From: Eurosta solidaginis
Lineage: Eukaryota; Arthropoda; Insecta; Diptera; Tephritidae
DNA length: 64,000 nucleotides
Direction: 5' to 3'
NCBI RefSeq assembly: GCF_040869045.1
Contig: NC_090321.1
Span: 139,739,689-139,803,688, forward strand
The notes under the pieces were generated by a model. It searched no databases and had not been told where the DNA came from. It saw only the letters and a list, made by a program, of their open reading frames with translations. A program made the translations under genes and the position numbers. Below are positions 10,830 to 21,609 of this stretch, piece by piece (the stretch's first letter is position 1; each line of letters begins with the position of its first letter).

Positions 10830-11412
10830 ACGAGGATTTGACAAAGCTAAGTGATTTAGCAGCTCAAAAAGCAGTTGGAAGCCAAGTCCGTAGATTGAGT
10901 TCTAATGGTAATAAATCCGAGCTACAATCACGACTACGGGAAGCTATGGAATCGGAAGGTATCAACGTTGATGAACACACTTTTCATCATGATGTGGCAA
11001 AGTCGGCGACTAAAGTGAAGGAGAAGATAGAGACTCCGAGTCCATTGGCAAGTGTGTACACCTACGCAATACTAGCTGTGCTGAAGCAAATTTCGTCACA
11101 AATATCAACCGATACGTCATCAGAGCTTGATGAACAGAACACATATATAATATCTCAATTGGATTCGTAGGAGACTTGTATAACATCCAAGTCACAAAAC
11201 AACTGCACAAGTGGAATGCTGAAGATAAAGTTGCTGCAATATTCGTGTCATTGTAAGGGCCTGCTGCTGAAATATTACACACGATTTCCGAGGAAGAGCG
11301 GAACAACTACAAAACATTGTTGGGCGCTCTAGAGAGGCGATTCGGAAGTGAGCATAGGAAGCAGATATACCAAATTGGATTGCAGAACCGCTTCCAGAAG
11401 GCTATTTAAACA
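10830..11412 (+). pseudogene. Gypsy C copy 1 gag fragment with SAP-like domain
   Basis: Reading from about 10830, LTKLSDLAAQKAV followed by RRLSSNGNKSELQSRLREA is a SAP-like DNA/RNA-binding motif at the start of gag. A stop at 11168-11170 is followed in another frame by capsid-like sequence (WNAEDKVAAIFVSL and LGALERRFGSEHRKQIYQI) matching gypsy C copy 2 at 46420-46600. The glutamine-rich middle of gag is deleted. Gag would form the particle shell; this is a relic. Confidence 0.8.
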
Positions 11413-11426
11413 TTGCTGGTGTAAGA

Positions 11427-11945
11427 TTTTGGGGCAAAGAAATTGTGGGTTGTAGAGGCAGCGCATAAATCAACATTAAATTTACTTGTAGGAAATCCCT
11501 GGCTATGACAAAACAATACGGACTTATTCCGGTCAGAGTACTCTATGAGTTTAAATCACCACTTAAGCTTACCAAATGAGCTGTATTGGGAAGATGTCAA
11601 GAGGCTGAATCAGTTTTTAACTGTGAACGGCTCCAGGAAAACGTTTCAACTAGCAAGATTGATCTTTCAAATGACATCACTGCATGGAGAGAAGGACTAG
11701 AGGAAGACTATCAGAGTAAAGTAAACCAACTTCTCCTAAAGTACGTAAACATCTTTGACCTGGATGGTTCCAAACCAGACCGCCTCAACGTTGTGAAACA
11801 TCAAGTTGATACTGGAGGTGCGAGCCCAATCCGTCAAGCTCCTCGTAGTCAAGTCACACAAGATTAAAGGGACAACGGCGACAAAGGAAGTAAGTTACAT
11901 GGGTCATAAAGTGACGACGGATGGCATCTGCACCGCGAAAGATAG
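11427..11945 (+). pseudogene. Gypsy C copy 1 protease-RT spacer and RT fragments
   Basis: The frame at 11586-11867 (GRCQEAESVFNCERLQ to VDTGGASPIRQAPRS) matches 47740-48000 of gypsy C copy 2, the stretch leading into RT. After about 11855 the sequence jumps to the region after the RT palm (TDGICTAKDR, matching 48560), removing the YLDD-containing core. The match stops at 11945, where LINE L2 is inserted, and continues at 20183. Confidence 0.8.
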
Positions 11946-12404
11946 AAAAATCTGGTAACCTTGCCGTGCGCGGACGTGTTTTTGATCGCTCTTCGAATTG
12001 TTATTCTTTTTACTTTGTAAACAAGTTTTATCTTTTATAAATATTCATTAATATAATAGAAAACAGTTTATAAGTTTAATTTCGTATTAAATCTTTACAC
12101 AGTGCAATATACATTGTGGCTTTTTGTGCAATTTAAACATTCAGTCTGTGTGTTCATAGATCATAGATTTTCACAAAAATTTGTGATAACTGCATACCTT
12201 TTTGTTGGTAGCTGCTATTAGCAAGTCATTGTGTGCCCTTTTTGCTTCCTGTTGTGTTCGCTGCTAGCTATACGCAGTCTTGCGATTTGCATCCAGTGCT
12301 CCAAAATAACTCTCGCCCATAATTTTTGAACAGCTGTTCAATTTATCCTATACTTATAGTTTCTTTTGCCTATTTTTCTTTTGGGTTTGTTTAACTTTGC
12401 AATT

Positions 12405-13538
12405 ATGTTGGATTGCTGTATCAAGAAGTGCACGAATCAAAAGAAAATGTCCCGTGGTGATAATTATGTTTGTTGTTGGCTCTGTGATAATATTGCTCAT
12501 GTTATCTGTGCCGGTTTCTCTCACATAGGTGGTCGGGTGGTTGACCTAATATCCAGCAAAATTGGACTGAACTGGACATGTCATGGTTGTCGTTCCGTAG
12601 AAAATGACATGCGAGCTTTTATGAGGCAAACTCGGAAAGAGTTCAACAACATTTTTATTGGATTTCGTGATCTTAACGAAAGATTCAAAACGATGGAAGC
12701 TCACTTTAAAAAATTGAAAGTGATATCTGAATCCCCAAGACGGAAGAAATGTATGCCCAACAATGATTCCAACTTGTCTTCGAGTCAGGGGCAAAGCTGT
12801 CCTCCTACGAATGTCCCTTCAACCGCGTTAACTTATACGAACAGGCTTACCAAACAGGTTATGAACAATGCAGCTCAGGAATCTCCACAAGAATCTCCAC
12901 AAGGCTGTGTCGAGACTTCTAGTGAGACGATCTCTGGCAAATTAAACGATGCACGAACTAATAGTGGTACCTTTGCGGCTGTTTGTTTTGCGTCACCAAT
13001 GTTGATTTCGCTGGACTCCCCAATTCATCCTACACCTCCACCGGTATCTTTAGCTCCAACAATAACAGTTACCGATACTGGGGTTGTTGCTAGCGATACA
13101 AGTGTACCTGAAAAAAATAGTACTTCATTGACGGGCTCGATAACCAATGCTAGGTCAAGCAATGCATTTTCTGTCAACTGTCCTATAACGGCGGCACCTT
13201 CCCAGCTCTCTGGTGTGCTATCCGCTACTCATTTGCATGTGACTGCCGTGGCACCTCGTAGGGCTGTATTTGTGTCCCGATTACACCCCTCGCTTACCGA
13301 AAATGATATTGCTCAATACGTTTGCTCTAAACTTTGTGTTGCACCCACTAGTAACATCAATGTGTATAAATTTAACTTTAAATATGAGAGAGACATCTCC
13401 TCATTTAAAATATCCCTTTCAGATGAATATATCGATAAGGTACTTGATTCCTCTTTTTGGCCTAAGCATACTGTGGTTCACTTGTTCACAAGAAAGGCGA
13501 GGGCTGAACCTGTTTTATTACAGCCAAAAACGGTATGA
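12405..13538 (+). CDS. L2 ORF1: PHD-finger and RRM/FP-like protein
   Basis: About 378 residues, no internal stop. I prefer the ATG at 12405 (MLDCCIKKC) over the upstream in-frame ATG at 12366 because the finger starts there. Residues 4-60 form a PHD-type finger with cysteines and one histidine spaced as CCIKKC, CCWLC, HVIC and WTCHGC. A Ser/Thr/Pro-rich linker covers about 120-285. The C-terminal segment from AVFVSRLHPSLTENDI to SSFKISLSDEY and a WPKHTVVHLF motif is the conserved ORF1 tail of insect CR1/jockey-like LINEs. It probably binds the element RNA, perhaps with chromatin contacts through the PHD finger. This is the only LINE ORF here without a visible lesion. Confidence 0.8.
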   Translation: MLDCCIKKCTNQKKMSRGDNYVCCWLCDNIAHVICAGFSHIGGRVVDLISSKIGLNWTCHGCRSVENDMRAFMRQTRKEFNNIFIGFRDLNERFKTMEAHFKKLKVISESPRRKKCMPNNDSNLSSSQGQSCPPTNVPSTALTYTNRLTKQVMNNAAQESPQESPQGCVETSSETISGKLNDARTNSGTFAAVCFASPMLISLDSPIHPTPPPVSLAPTITVTDTGVVASDTSVPEKNSTSLTGSITNARSSNAFSVNCPITAAPSQLSGVLSATHLHVTAVAPRRAVFVSRLHPSLTENDIAQYVCSKLCVAPTSNINVYKFNFKYERDISSFKISLSDEYIDKVLDSSFWPKHTVVHLFTRKARAEPVLLQPKTV

Positions 13539-13544
13539 CGAACA

Positions 13545-14024
13545 CAGTAATAACAACACAAAGGTAATTGCTGATCTGTCCCGTCTTCTCATTAATTACC
13601 AAAATGTTCGTGGTTTACGATCAAAACTTGTTTCTTTCTTCCTTAATTCTTTCAACTTTTCTGCACAAGTTGTAGCTTTCACGGAGACCTGGCTAAAGCC
13701 TGATAATTACAATTCTGAGGTTTTTTCAAATAAATATGCTGCTTATCGGCGTGATTGCATTTCTAGAGCGGGGATGGCCTTATTGCTGTTGAATCTAACC
13801 TATCATCTGAGTTGATTTCGCTAGACAATATCTCTCATATCGAATTCAAAGCAGTTAGGCTTTCATTCGGTAGCTATAGCGTAATTGTTTGTTGTTCGTA
13901 TATACCACCTCGTTCGGATATGGATGTTTATGCTAGTCATAGCTCGGCCATCTGCGATTTGCATTCGCAGTTGGGAGATAACGATCGACTTGTTGTTGTT
14001 GGTGGCTTTAACTTGCCAACTGTT
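13545..14024 (+). pseudogene. L2 ORF2, endonuclease 5' part
   Basis: The EEP endonuclease begins LLINYQNVRGLRSKL, then VVAFTETWLKP with the catalytic glutamate kept. A frameshift near 13790 moves into the frame with VIVCCSYIPPRSD. The next motif, normally GDFN, reads GGFN, so the metal-binding aspartate is lost. The frame stops at the insertion of L3 and continues at 17223. Confidence 0.85.
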
Positions 14025-14342
14025 TAGCGGTGAGCTAATGTGAGAAGGCGACAACCTGGCTAGGCCACTCTGACATAATCGGTTTAAGGGCTAGCCGGGG
14101 GAGATCTCATCGGTAGCGTCTGTACACCTCTAGGTGCGGCTGCAAGCGGGAGTCTGTCTTGGAGCAAGCGGCTCGCTATATAAACGTGCAAGTAATATTT
14201 TCACCCCCGATGAGCGGGTTGTGCGCTGGGCTTGGTACCCGCCACATAAAACCATACTCCAATGAAATATAACAACAAGCCTCGGATAAATACACTCTCT
14301 ATTGATGACGACCATGGCAAACGTTTGAAGAACAATGAATTG

Positions 14343-15060
14343 AGGGCATGCACCTGGAACGTTCGATCCCTGAATGGGATTGGTGCAGATGCCCGGCTGG
14401 TTTGATGTCCTCGTTAAAGCAGAATCTGACATCATCGCTATCCAAGGAATGCGTTGGACGAAGCAAGGAAGAAAGAAGATCAAAAATTGTGACATCTATT
14501 GGAGGGGCCATACGAATAAGCGCAGTTTCAGCGTCGGATTCGTGGTGAGAGAGAGACTTTGTCGCCAAGTGCTGGCGTTCACGTCTGTGGACGAGCGTCG
14601 CTATCCGAATAAAAGCAAGCCCACGCGCCGACAGAGGAGAAAGACGATGAGGTGAAAGACACTTTTTATGAGCAATTAGAACGCACATACGAGCGTTGCC
14701 CCCGTCATGATATAAAAGTCGTGCTTGGCGACTTTAACGCCAGGCTGGCAAAGAAAGTGTTTTTGGCCCTACAGTCGGAAAGTTCAGCCTACACAATGAA
14801 ACTTCTCCTAACGGACTGAGGCTGATTGACTTGGCGGTGCTCGAAACATGGTCATATCCAGCACGGGGTTCATGCATAAAAAGATACATCAAGCTACATG
14901 GCTGTCTCCTGATCGGCATACTCGCAATCAGATCAATCACGTTGTGATAGACGGACGGCATGCCTCCAGTGTTTTAGATGTGCGCACGATCCGAGGACCT
15001 AACAACGACTCGAACCATTATCTCGTTGCAGCATAAATACGCACCCGCCTCAACGCGACT
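14343..15060 (+). pseudogene. L3 endonuclease
   Basis: The domain starts LRACTWNVRSLNGIGADARL. The motif normally read as QE[MI]RW is QGMRW, so the catalytic glutamate is glycine. A frameshift follows near 14400 and another near 14640. VVLGDFNARLAKK near 14720 keeps the GDFN aspartate. The terminal SDHYLV motif reads SNHYLVAA near 15015, losing the aspartate. At least two of the catalytic residues are gone, so it is inactive. Confidence 0.85.
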
Positions 15061-15715
15061 AAAACCAAGCAACAAAAACACAAGAAAAACTGGACGTCGA
15101 AAAGCTTCAATCACAATAGACTGCCAATGATTTCGCAACTGGACTCTCACACCTGCTCTCTGAGAGCACAACTCATCCTGAAGGAATACAGGAGTAGTGG
15201 GAGCATATCTCCAAAGCACTTCGCAATGCCGCCGAGGGAAAAATTGGTTACCGGCGGCCACGGAAAAACAACTGGTACGATGAAGAATGTCGCGTTGCAA
15301 CCGAAAGAAAAGACACTGGCTACAGGGCTACGTTAAAAGCGAGCGCGACAATAGGAGTGTGTGAACGCTATCGTGAGTTGAAAAGGGAAGCGATACGCCT
15401 TTTCAGGAAGAAAAAAGCATAAGCAGAAAGGCGTGAGTGCGAGGAGCTTGAGCTGCTAGCCACCAGGAATAACGCCCGAAAATTCTACCAAAAAATACGG
15501 CGACAGACGGAAGGTTTTAAGACCGGGGAAAACTCCTGTAGGAATGAAACCGCCGACCTTGTAGCTGATGTCCAGAGAGTGCTTAGATTATGGAGCGAAT
15601 ACTTCTCTGCTCTCCTAAATGGAGGCAGCAATTCACCGCGCAGAGATGAAGAACTCGATCCCGCAATCGATGATGATGGAATATATGTTCCCCGCCCGAT
15701 TATGACGAAGTTAGA
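15060..15715 (+). pseudogene. L3 linker between endonuclease and reverse transcriptase
   Basis: In shifting frames the segment reads NWYDEECRVATERK, KREAIRLFRKKK, ERRECEELELL and ARKFYQKIRRQTEGF, the charged helical linker typical of RTE/BovB-like ORFs. A TAA stop lies within the lysine-rich stretch near 15419. Nothing else is encoded here. Confidence 0.75.
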
Positions 15716-17203
15716 ATAGCAATAACCAGATTGAAAAACAACAAGGCCGTGGGCGCTGATGGATTGCCTGCGCAGCTATTTAAGTATGGCGGCGAGGAGT
15801 TGGTAAGGCGCATGCAGCAGCTTCTTAGCAAAATATGGGCGGACGAGTGCATGCCCGACGGTTGGAATCTAAGTGTTCTTTGCCCAGTCCACAAGAAGGG
15901 GGATACTGCAAAATGCACCAACTATCGTGGAATCAGCCTTCTTAATATCGCATATAAGGTCCTTTCAAGTGTATTGTGCGAAAGATTGAAGCCCACCGTG
16001 AACCGGCTGATTGGACCTTATCAGTGCGGCTTCAGACCTGGTAAATCTACCATCGACCAGATTTTCACAATGCGCCAAATTTTGGAAAAAAACCCGTGAA
16101 AAGAGAATCGACACACATCACCTCTTCGCCTTCGACAGCACGAAAATATATATATGCCGCTATGTCTGAATTTGGTTTCCCCGCAAAACTTATACGGCTG
16201 TGCATAATGACGTTGAGCAACACCATCAGTTCAGTCAGAATTGGGAAGGACCTCTCCGACTCGTTCGAAAATAAACGAGGTTTCAGACAGGGTGACCCCC
16301 TATCATGCGCTTTCTTTAATTTGATGCTGGAGAAAATTATACTAGCTGCAGAACTTAACCGCACTGGAAAATTATACTATAAAAGCGTGGAATTACTGGC
16401 ATATGCTGATGACATTGATATCATCGGCCTAAACACCTGCGCTGTTAGTTCTGCTTACTGCAAACTGGAAAAATAAGCGGTAAAGATGGGTCTTATGGTG
16501 AATGAGGACAAAACGAAGTACCTGCTGTCATCCAGCAAAGAGTCAGCGTATACGCGCCTTGGCAACCACGCTACTGTTGGCAGCCGTAATTTCGAAATAG
16601 TAAAAGACTTCGTTTATTTGGGAACCAGCATCAACACTAGCAACAACATTAGCACCGAAATCCAGCAAAGAATCAATCTTGCCAATAAATGCTACTTTGG
16701 ACTAGGTAGGCAATTGAAAAGTAAAGTCCTCTCTCGGCGAACGAAAATCATACTCTACAAGTCACTTATCGTACCCGTCCTGCTATATGGGGCAGAAGCA
16801 TGGACCATGACAACAGCAGATGAAGCGGCTTTGGGACTGTTCGAGAGAAAAGTTCTTCGAAAGATTTATGGACCTATACGCGTAGGCGATGGGGAGTACC
16901 GAAGAAGATTTAATGATGAGCTGTACGAGCTATACGCAGACATCCACATAGTACAGCGAATTAAAACGCAGCGGCTGCGTTGGCTAGGCCATGTTATGCG
17001 AATGATGATGCTCCGGCCAATAAAGTGTTTCTATCGGAACCCGCCTATGGAAGCAGAGGTAGAGGGCGGCCCCCACTCCGTTGGAAGGACCAGGTGGAAA
17101 ACGATTTAAACTCCCTTGGTGTGACCAATTGGCGCCGGTTGGCGGAGCGAAGGAGCGACAGGCGCGCCTTGTTGGACGGCCATAACCGTTTAGACGGTTA
17201 AGC
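15716..17203 (+). pseudogene. L3 reverse transcriptase and C-terminus
   Basis: RT blocks in order: KNNKAVGADGLPAQLFKYGG, VHKKGDTAKCTNYRGISLLN, YQCGFRPGKSTIDQIF, then a damaged motif A (the usual VDFKAAYDS is reduced to FAFDS near 16125, with deletion), RQGDPLSCAFFNLMLE, and YADDIDIIG intact near 16400. A stop at 16474 precedes LMVNEDKTKYL. The tail shows VYLGTSINT, VLLYGAEAWT, RLRWLGHVMRM and GRPPLRWKDQVE, all hallmarks of RTE/BovB ORFs. A frameshift near 17010 and loss of motif A make it non-functional. Confidence 0.92.
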
Positions 17204-17222
17204 GCCAATTAAGTAAGTAAGT

Positions 17223-19504
17223 AAACTTTTTAAATCCCACTCAACATGAGTTTCTCAACTGCTTGTTAGACTCATATCTTCTACAGATTAACAATGTTCC
17301 AAATAGTGGAAATAAAATGCTGGATTTAGTATTTGTGGATGGCACGGTAGGTACTGCCCTTACGCAAATGCCACCTTTATCCCTTCCAGAAGACCCTCTT
17401 CACCCTACGCTAGAGATATCACTTTATATAAGCCTACCCCGTAGGATTCAAGTACAGTCTCGTCCCCGATATAGATGCTTCTACAAAGTGAATTTCATTA
17501 TGCTCAATGATCTGTTGGCTTCCCATGATTGGTCGGATCTCTATGCTTGCACTGATGTCGATTCGGCAATCTCTTTACTTTACAGGACGCTTGATGGCTT
17601 CTTTGATACCTGCATTCCTACTCGCTATACCCTATGTTTGAATAAGCCCCCTTGGTTTTCAAGGCAACTTATCAGACTTAATAACATTAATTCTAGGCTT
17701 TGTAAGAGATTCAAGAAATCTGGAGCATCTAAATATCTAATAGCTCGTTCTAAATTTCACCGTCTTAATCAGGTTTGTTATAAAAATTACTTGAGTTGTT
17801 GTAAAGCCCAATTTTTTTAAAATCCAAAAAAGTTTTACAGTTTCGTAAATTCAAAGCGGAAAACTTCTGGGTATCCTTCCTCGTTAACCTTTGGATGTAA
17901 AAAAGCTTGCACTGATGACGACGTTGCTGAACTATTTTCTGAGTTCTTTAAGTCCACGTATTCATCCAGTGGTTTTCATTCCGGTCAACATCCCTATCGC
18001 TTAAATAGCTCGAATTCCATTAGGAATCCTGCTATTGATGGTAATATTGTTCTTCAGAGTCTTCAATCTTTGAAACCCACCTTTTCTCCGGGACCGGACG
18101 GTGTTCCTAGTTGCGTGCTTAGGTACTGCGCCGAAAACATGTATGAGCCTGTTTTAAATTATTTGAGCTATCTCTGGGACCTGCGTCATTCCCGGCACTT
18201 TGGAAACAGTCTTTTATTATACCCCTTCATAAAAAAGGTAGTAGGTCAAAAGTTGAAAACTACAGGGGTATTGCTAAACTTTCAGTCATTCCTAAAGTCT
18301 TTGAACAGATTGTTACCAGTCAACTCCAATATCAGTGTTCTAGTCTTTTATCTCCATGCCAACACGGTTTTATTCGTCAAAGGTCAACCACTACAAATTT
18401 GCTTGTATTCACCTCTATAGTTATGGAAGGATTTTTAGCGAACAAGCAAACGGATGTCATCTACACGGACTTCAGCAAAGCATTTGATACCGTCAACCAT
18501 GAGATGCTTATTCATAAGCTTGATTTACTGGGCTTTCCGTTTCACCTATTAATGTGGCTGAAAAGCTATCTTTCTAACCGGACCCAAAAAGTCCTATTCA
18601 AGTGCAATATGTCGGAATCGTTCGGAGTTTCCTCCGGCGTACCCCAGGGAAGTCATCTAGGCCCTTTGCTCTTTCCCCTTTTCATTAATGACTTGCCACA
18701 GACAATATTATATTCCCATACTATAATGTATGCGGATGATGTAAAACTTTGCTACACTTACTGTCCTACCGATTTGAGTTCCTTGGATCTTCTTCAGGCC
18801 GACTTGGACTCGTTACAATGTTGGTGCACAACTAATTTACTAGCTTTAAATTGCTCTAAATGTAAGCATATGACATTTCACCGAGTGAAGCCAGCATTGA
18901 AACGTTATGTAATAGATGGTACGCCTTTGGAACGTATATCTATTGCAAATGATCTAGGTGTCCTTTTTGATCCGAAATTGAATTTTAACATGCATATTTC
19001 ATCTACTGCCAACAAAGCGTTGGGTTTACTTGGATTTGCTAAAAGATGGGCTAAAGAGTTCGATGATCCGTACCTCACTAAGGTTCTTTACACACCGCTG
19101 GTTCGTCCAATACTCGAGTATTGCTCATGCGTTTGGTCCCCTGTTTCTCAAAAGCATATAAAGCGTGTTAAGTCAGTTCAAAAGCAATTTTTGATATTTG
19201 CATTGCGCGGCCTTAATTGGGACTCAAGTCTCCACCTTCCTCCATACAAAAGTAGACTTCTTCTTATTAACTTACCCACTCTGGAAAATCGGAGAATTTT
19301 ACTGGGGATATTTTTCATCCATAAGCTCATTATTGGAGAAATTGATTCTGCGGACCTTCGTAGCCGCTTGTTTTTTACGGTTCCCCCTAGAGTATCCAGA
19401 CACTACGTTCCTCTCTATTTACCCCTTTGTCGATGAAACTTTGCTAAAAATAATCCTCTTCTTATCTGGTGCGCGCACTACAATGACTTGTAAGCTGTAT
19501 CAGT
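17223..19504 (+). pseudogene. L2 ORF2, rest of endonuclease and reverse transcriptase
   Basis: The frame resumes with EFLNCLLDSY and MLDLVFVDG, then DPLHPTLEI (end of endonuclease). After the linker (stop at 17818) RT motifs appear: FSPGPDGVPSCVLRYC, a frameshift near 18175, ENYRGIAKLSVIPKVFE and CQHGFIRQRSTTTNLL. From 18399 one long frame holds IYTDFSKAFDTVNHEML (motif A), SSGVPQGSHLGPLLF, YADDVKLCY (catalytic DD intact) and NDLGVLFDPKL. A stop at 19434-19436 is probably a late frameshift, since coding-like sequence continues to about 19500. This is the best-preserved LINE RT core in the window, yet several breaks remain. Confidence 0.9.
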
Positions 19505-19559
19505 ATTGAATGTACTTTTGCCACTATACGTAATGCAATACTTGCCTATCTAATTTAAG

Positions 19560-20182
19560 AGATACAAGCTAATTTAATTTAATTTGCCGGCATTTTATTT
19601 CTTCCATAAAAAACAGGAACTATCTCGTTTAAGGATGGAGGAACATTTATCAACATGTATCATTAAGAAGGAACAAGACTGTACTGTGTTGTTTGGAATC
19701 TGGTGCATTCCAACAACGTAAAAAACATGATTTTTCATGAGTCACTGACCGGAATCATATGCATTCCGGCAATATAATCTTATGGGTCAGGCATCGAGCT
19801 GATTGGAATCCGGTGCATTCCAACAAGACAGGTCATGTTACATTTGTATGCCTTGTGCTGGCGTATCCTCATTACACTACTCTTAGCACTGTCGGATTCC
19901 CATGACATGCTGATTGGAATCTTGTTGCATTCCAACAGGATGATTCATTCCGCCAGTATAAGATTTCGGTATAAGGTCTTATTTCTGCTCATATTTCTTA
20001 TTATTATTATATTCTGAAATTAAAGTGTAATGTTCATCAAGATATCTTTGTTTGTAATATAACATTGTTGAAATCTCGATATATCTTAAATTTTATCTTT
20101 TGAGTTGTATATTTATATATCTTTTATATTATGCAGTCGACCATAGTTTTTCGTCGACTTTAAATAATAAATAAATAAATAA
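19560..20182 (+). repeat. L2 3' region with four GGAATC/GCATTCC hairpins
   Basis: Four short stem-loops of the form GGAATC-n-GCATTCC occur near 19693, 19749, 19803 and 19914, spaced about 54, 54 and 111 bp. A GTCGAC...GTCGAC pair (20137-20160) and TAAA-type repeats close the element. Stem-loops at a LINE 3' end can serve as the RT recognition site, which is the likely role. No ORF is convincing here. Confidence 0.65.
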
Positions 20183-20640
20183 AGCATTGGCCAAGACCAC
20201 AGAACCCGCATTAATTAAGAAATTTCCTTGGGCTGTGCACATATTACCGCCGATTTGCACAAACTTTACCAGTGTATCCCATAGCCTCCACGAGCTTATA
20301 AAGAATAATAAAGCTTTTGAATGGAAAGAGGAGCAAGAAGTTGCATTTCAAACATTACAAGAGCATTTGGACATTCCCCAAATGTTGGAATATCCGATTC
20401 CAGAAGCAACGTTGATTCTAGTTACAGATGAGAGTGGATATGCTATAGGAGGTGTTATGTCACAACCTGTCCATCGAGGACAGGATCATTTGCAAAACCA
20501 AAGAGGAACAATTGCGTTACACGAAGAGAGCTGCTGCCATTGGTCGAGTGCATTAAACGTTTTCACAAGTACCTCTTCGGGCAGCGATTCCGCGTCAGGG
20601 CAGATAATGCAGCTTTGAAATCGCTCCTGCAGTTCCGTGC
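20183..20640 (+). pseudogene. Gypsy C copy 1 RT end and RNase H
   Basis: The sequence continues the gypsy frame from 11945 and matches 48605-49080 of copy 2 (chain of YRRFV-, HELIKNNKAFEWKEEQEVA- and ILVTDESGYAIGGVMS-like motifs). Frameshifts occur near 20240 and 20480. The first RNaseH aspartate (VTDESG) is recognisable. It ends where about 190 bp are missing compared with copy 2. Confidence 0.82.
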
Positions 20641-21247
20641 ACATAACGTGCACAGATGAATTGGACACGAAACAACGAAGGAAGTGTCAGCTAGAAGATA
20701 CAGATCTGTCACATGTTATGCAAGGGCTCGAACAAAACGAACGAACAAATAGAGGAGACGTCAGCAGGGAGCCCTATTGCTTAGTCATATTGGGCACAGT
20801 GGAACAGTATACAATTGATATCCGGTTGCCTGCATCGAATATGGAGAGTGAGGATGGTCAACGTAAGAGGAAGCTCATAGTTGTTCCAAGAAAAAGGATC
20901 TCTGTCGTTCTGAGTGAGCTACGTAACGGCGCAAGTCGAGGTCACCTTGGAATCACGAAGAGACTGAAAAAACAAAGCAGAGATTCTATTGGGTTGGTTG
21001 CCGTCAGCCGGTCACTGAGTGAATGGCCAATTGCGAAGTTTGCAGCAGAGCAAAAGGGCACAAAACCCGAAGGCATGGCCAGATGAAGCAAAATGACTCC
21101 GGTGCACCATGTGAAAGGACCGCCATGGATGTCGCAGGTCCATTGACAAACCACGAAACAAAATGAAAGTTGTACATTTGGAAACGCTAGCAGCGTTTAT
21201 ATAGGAAAACTTGTTTGATCAGGACGATCAGACTAAGGTGGAGTGAA
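20641..21247 (+). pseudogene. Gypsy C copy 1 integrase remnants
   Basis: Fragments match copy 2: CQLEDTDLSHVMQGLEQNER, RGHLGITKRLKK (zinc-binding HHCC region, damaged), then TAMDVAGPL at about 21122, followed directly by NHETK, KLYIWK and a degraded GPY-domain tail. Roughly 700 bp encoding the D-D-E core are missing. The match ends near 21247 before any LTR. Confidence 0.8.
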
Positions 21248-21609
21248 ATCGCTGTTCAATAACTTAAATCATTTGCTCGATAGTGTTTTCCAACCATTTT
21301 TGTAGGGGACTGCTATATTGCATTTTGGACATATTTTAAAATGTTAACTTATCTGGCTCATGTTTTCTAAATTTACTCGATTTTGAAATTTAATATTAAT
21401 ATGTAATCTGATTTTCTGTAGACACATTTAAAAGAAAAGTTGGTTTGAAACACAAATGGGTAATTCATGGCACTTCAATTTATTAACCGCGAGCACAAAA
21501 TAAACCTTTCTTCCATTTCCTGGTCATTCGCGAGAGCCGTTATCCCTGTCAGCTATTATTTGACAGGTAGGTATGACAATGGATAAATATAAAGACTTTT
21601 TACTTGTAA
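21248..21609. other. Unassigned AT-rich sequence
   Basis: I see no ORF, inverted repeat or match to another part of the window. It lies between the truncated gypsy C copy 1 and a LINE 3' fragment. Confidence 0.6.

Larger units (their letters stand above)
14025..17222 (+). mobile_element. LINE L3 (RTE/BovB-like), nested in L2 endonuclease
   Basis: About 3.2 kb, with a GC-richer 5' leader (14025-14340), a single ORF with endonuclease then reverse transcriptase, and a 3' end of short tandem AAGT repeats (17209-17222), as expected for RTE-clade elements. Removing it rejoins the L2 endonuclease frame. The composition is clearly less AT-rich than its host. It is multiply frameshifted and carries stops. 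Confidence 0.88.
11946..20182 (+). mobile_element. LINE L2 (PHD-ORF1 jockey/CR1-like retrotransposon), nested in gypsy C copy 1
   Basis: A 5' UTR of about 460 bp is followed by an intact-looking ORF1 and a frameshifted ORF2, then a long 3' region ending in a hairpin (GTCGAC about 15 bp apart) and AATA/AAATA repeats at 20160-20182. The gypsy frame on either side joins across it with loss of about eight target bases. L2 contains the RTE-like LINE L3 at 14025-17222; without it L2 is about 5 kb. Confidence 0.85.
10812..21247 (+). mobile_element. Gypsy C copy 1 (Ty3/gypsy LTR retrotransposon), deleted and without LTRs
   Basis: Its pieces match the gypsy C copy at 45799-50545 in the same order: gag, the segment before RT, RNaseH, integrase zinc finger and integrase tail. 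It is split by LINE L2 (11946-20182). Compared with the other copy, at least four blocks are missing: the end of gag through protease (near 11410), the RT core with YLDD (near 11855), the RNaseH-integrase junction (near 20640), and the integrase catalytic core (near 21140). No LTR is seen at either end. It cannot encode any complete enzyme. Confidence 0.85.
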
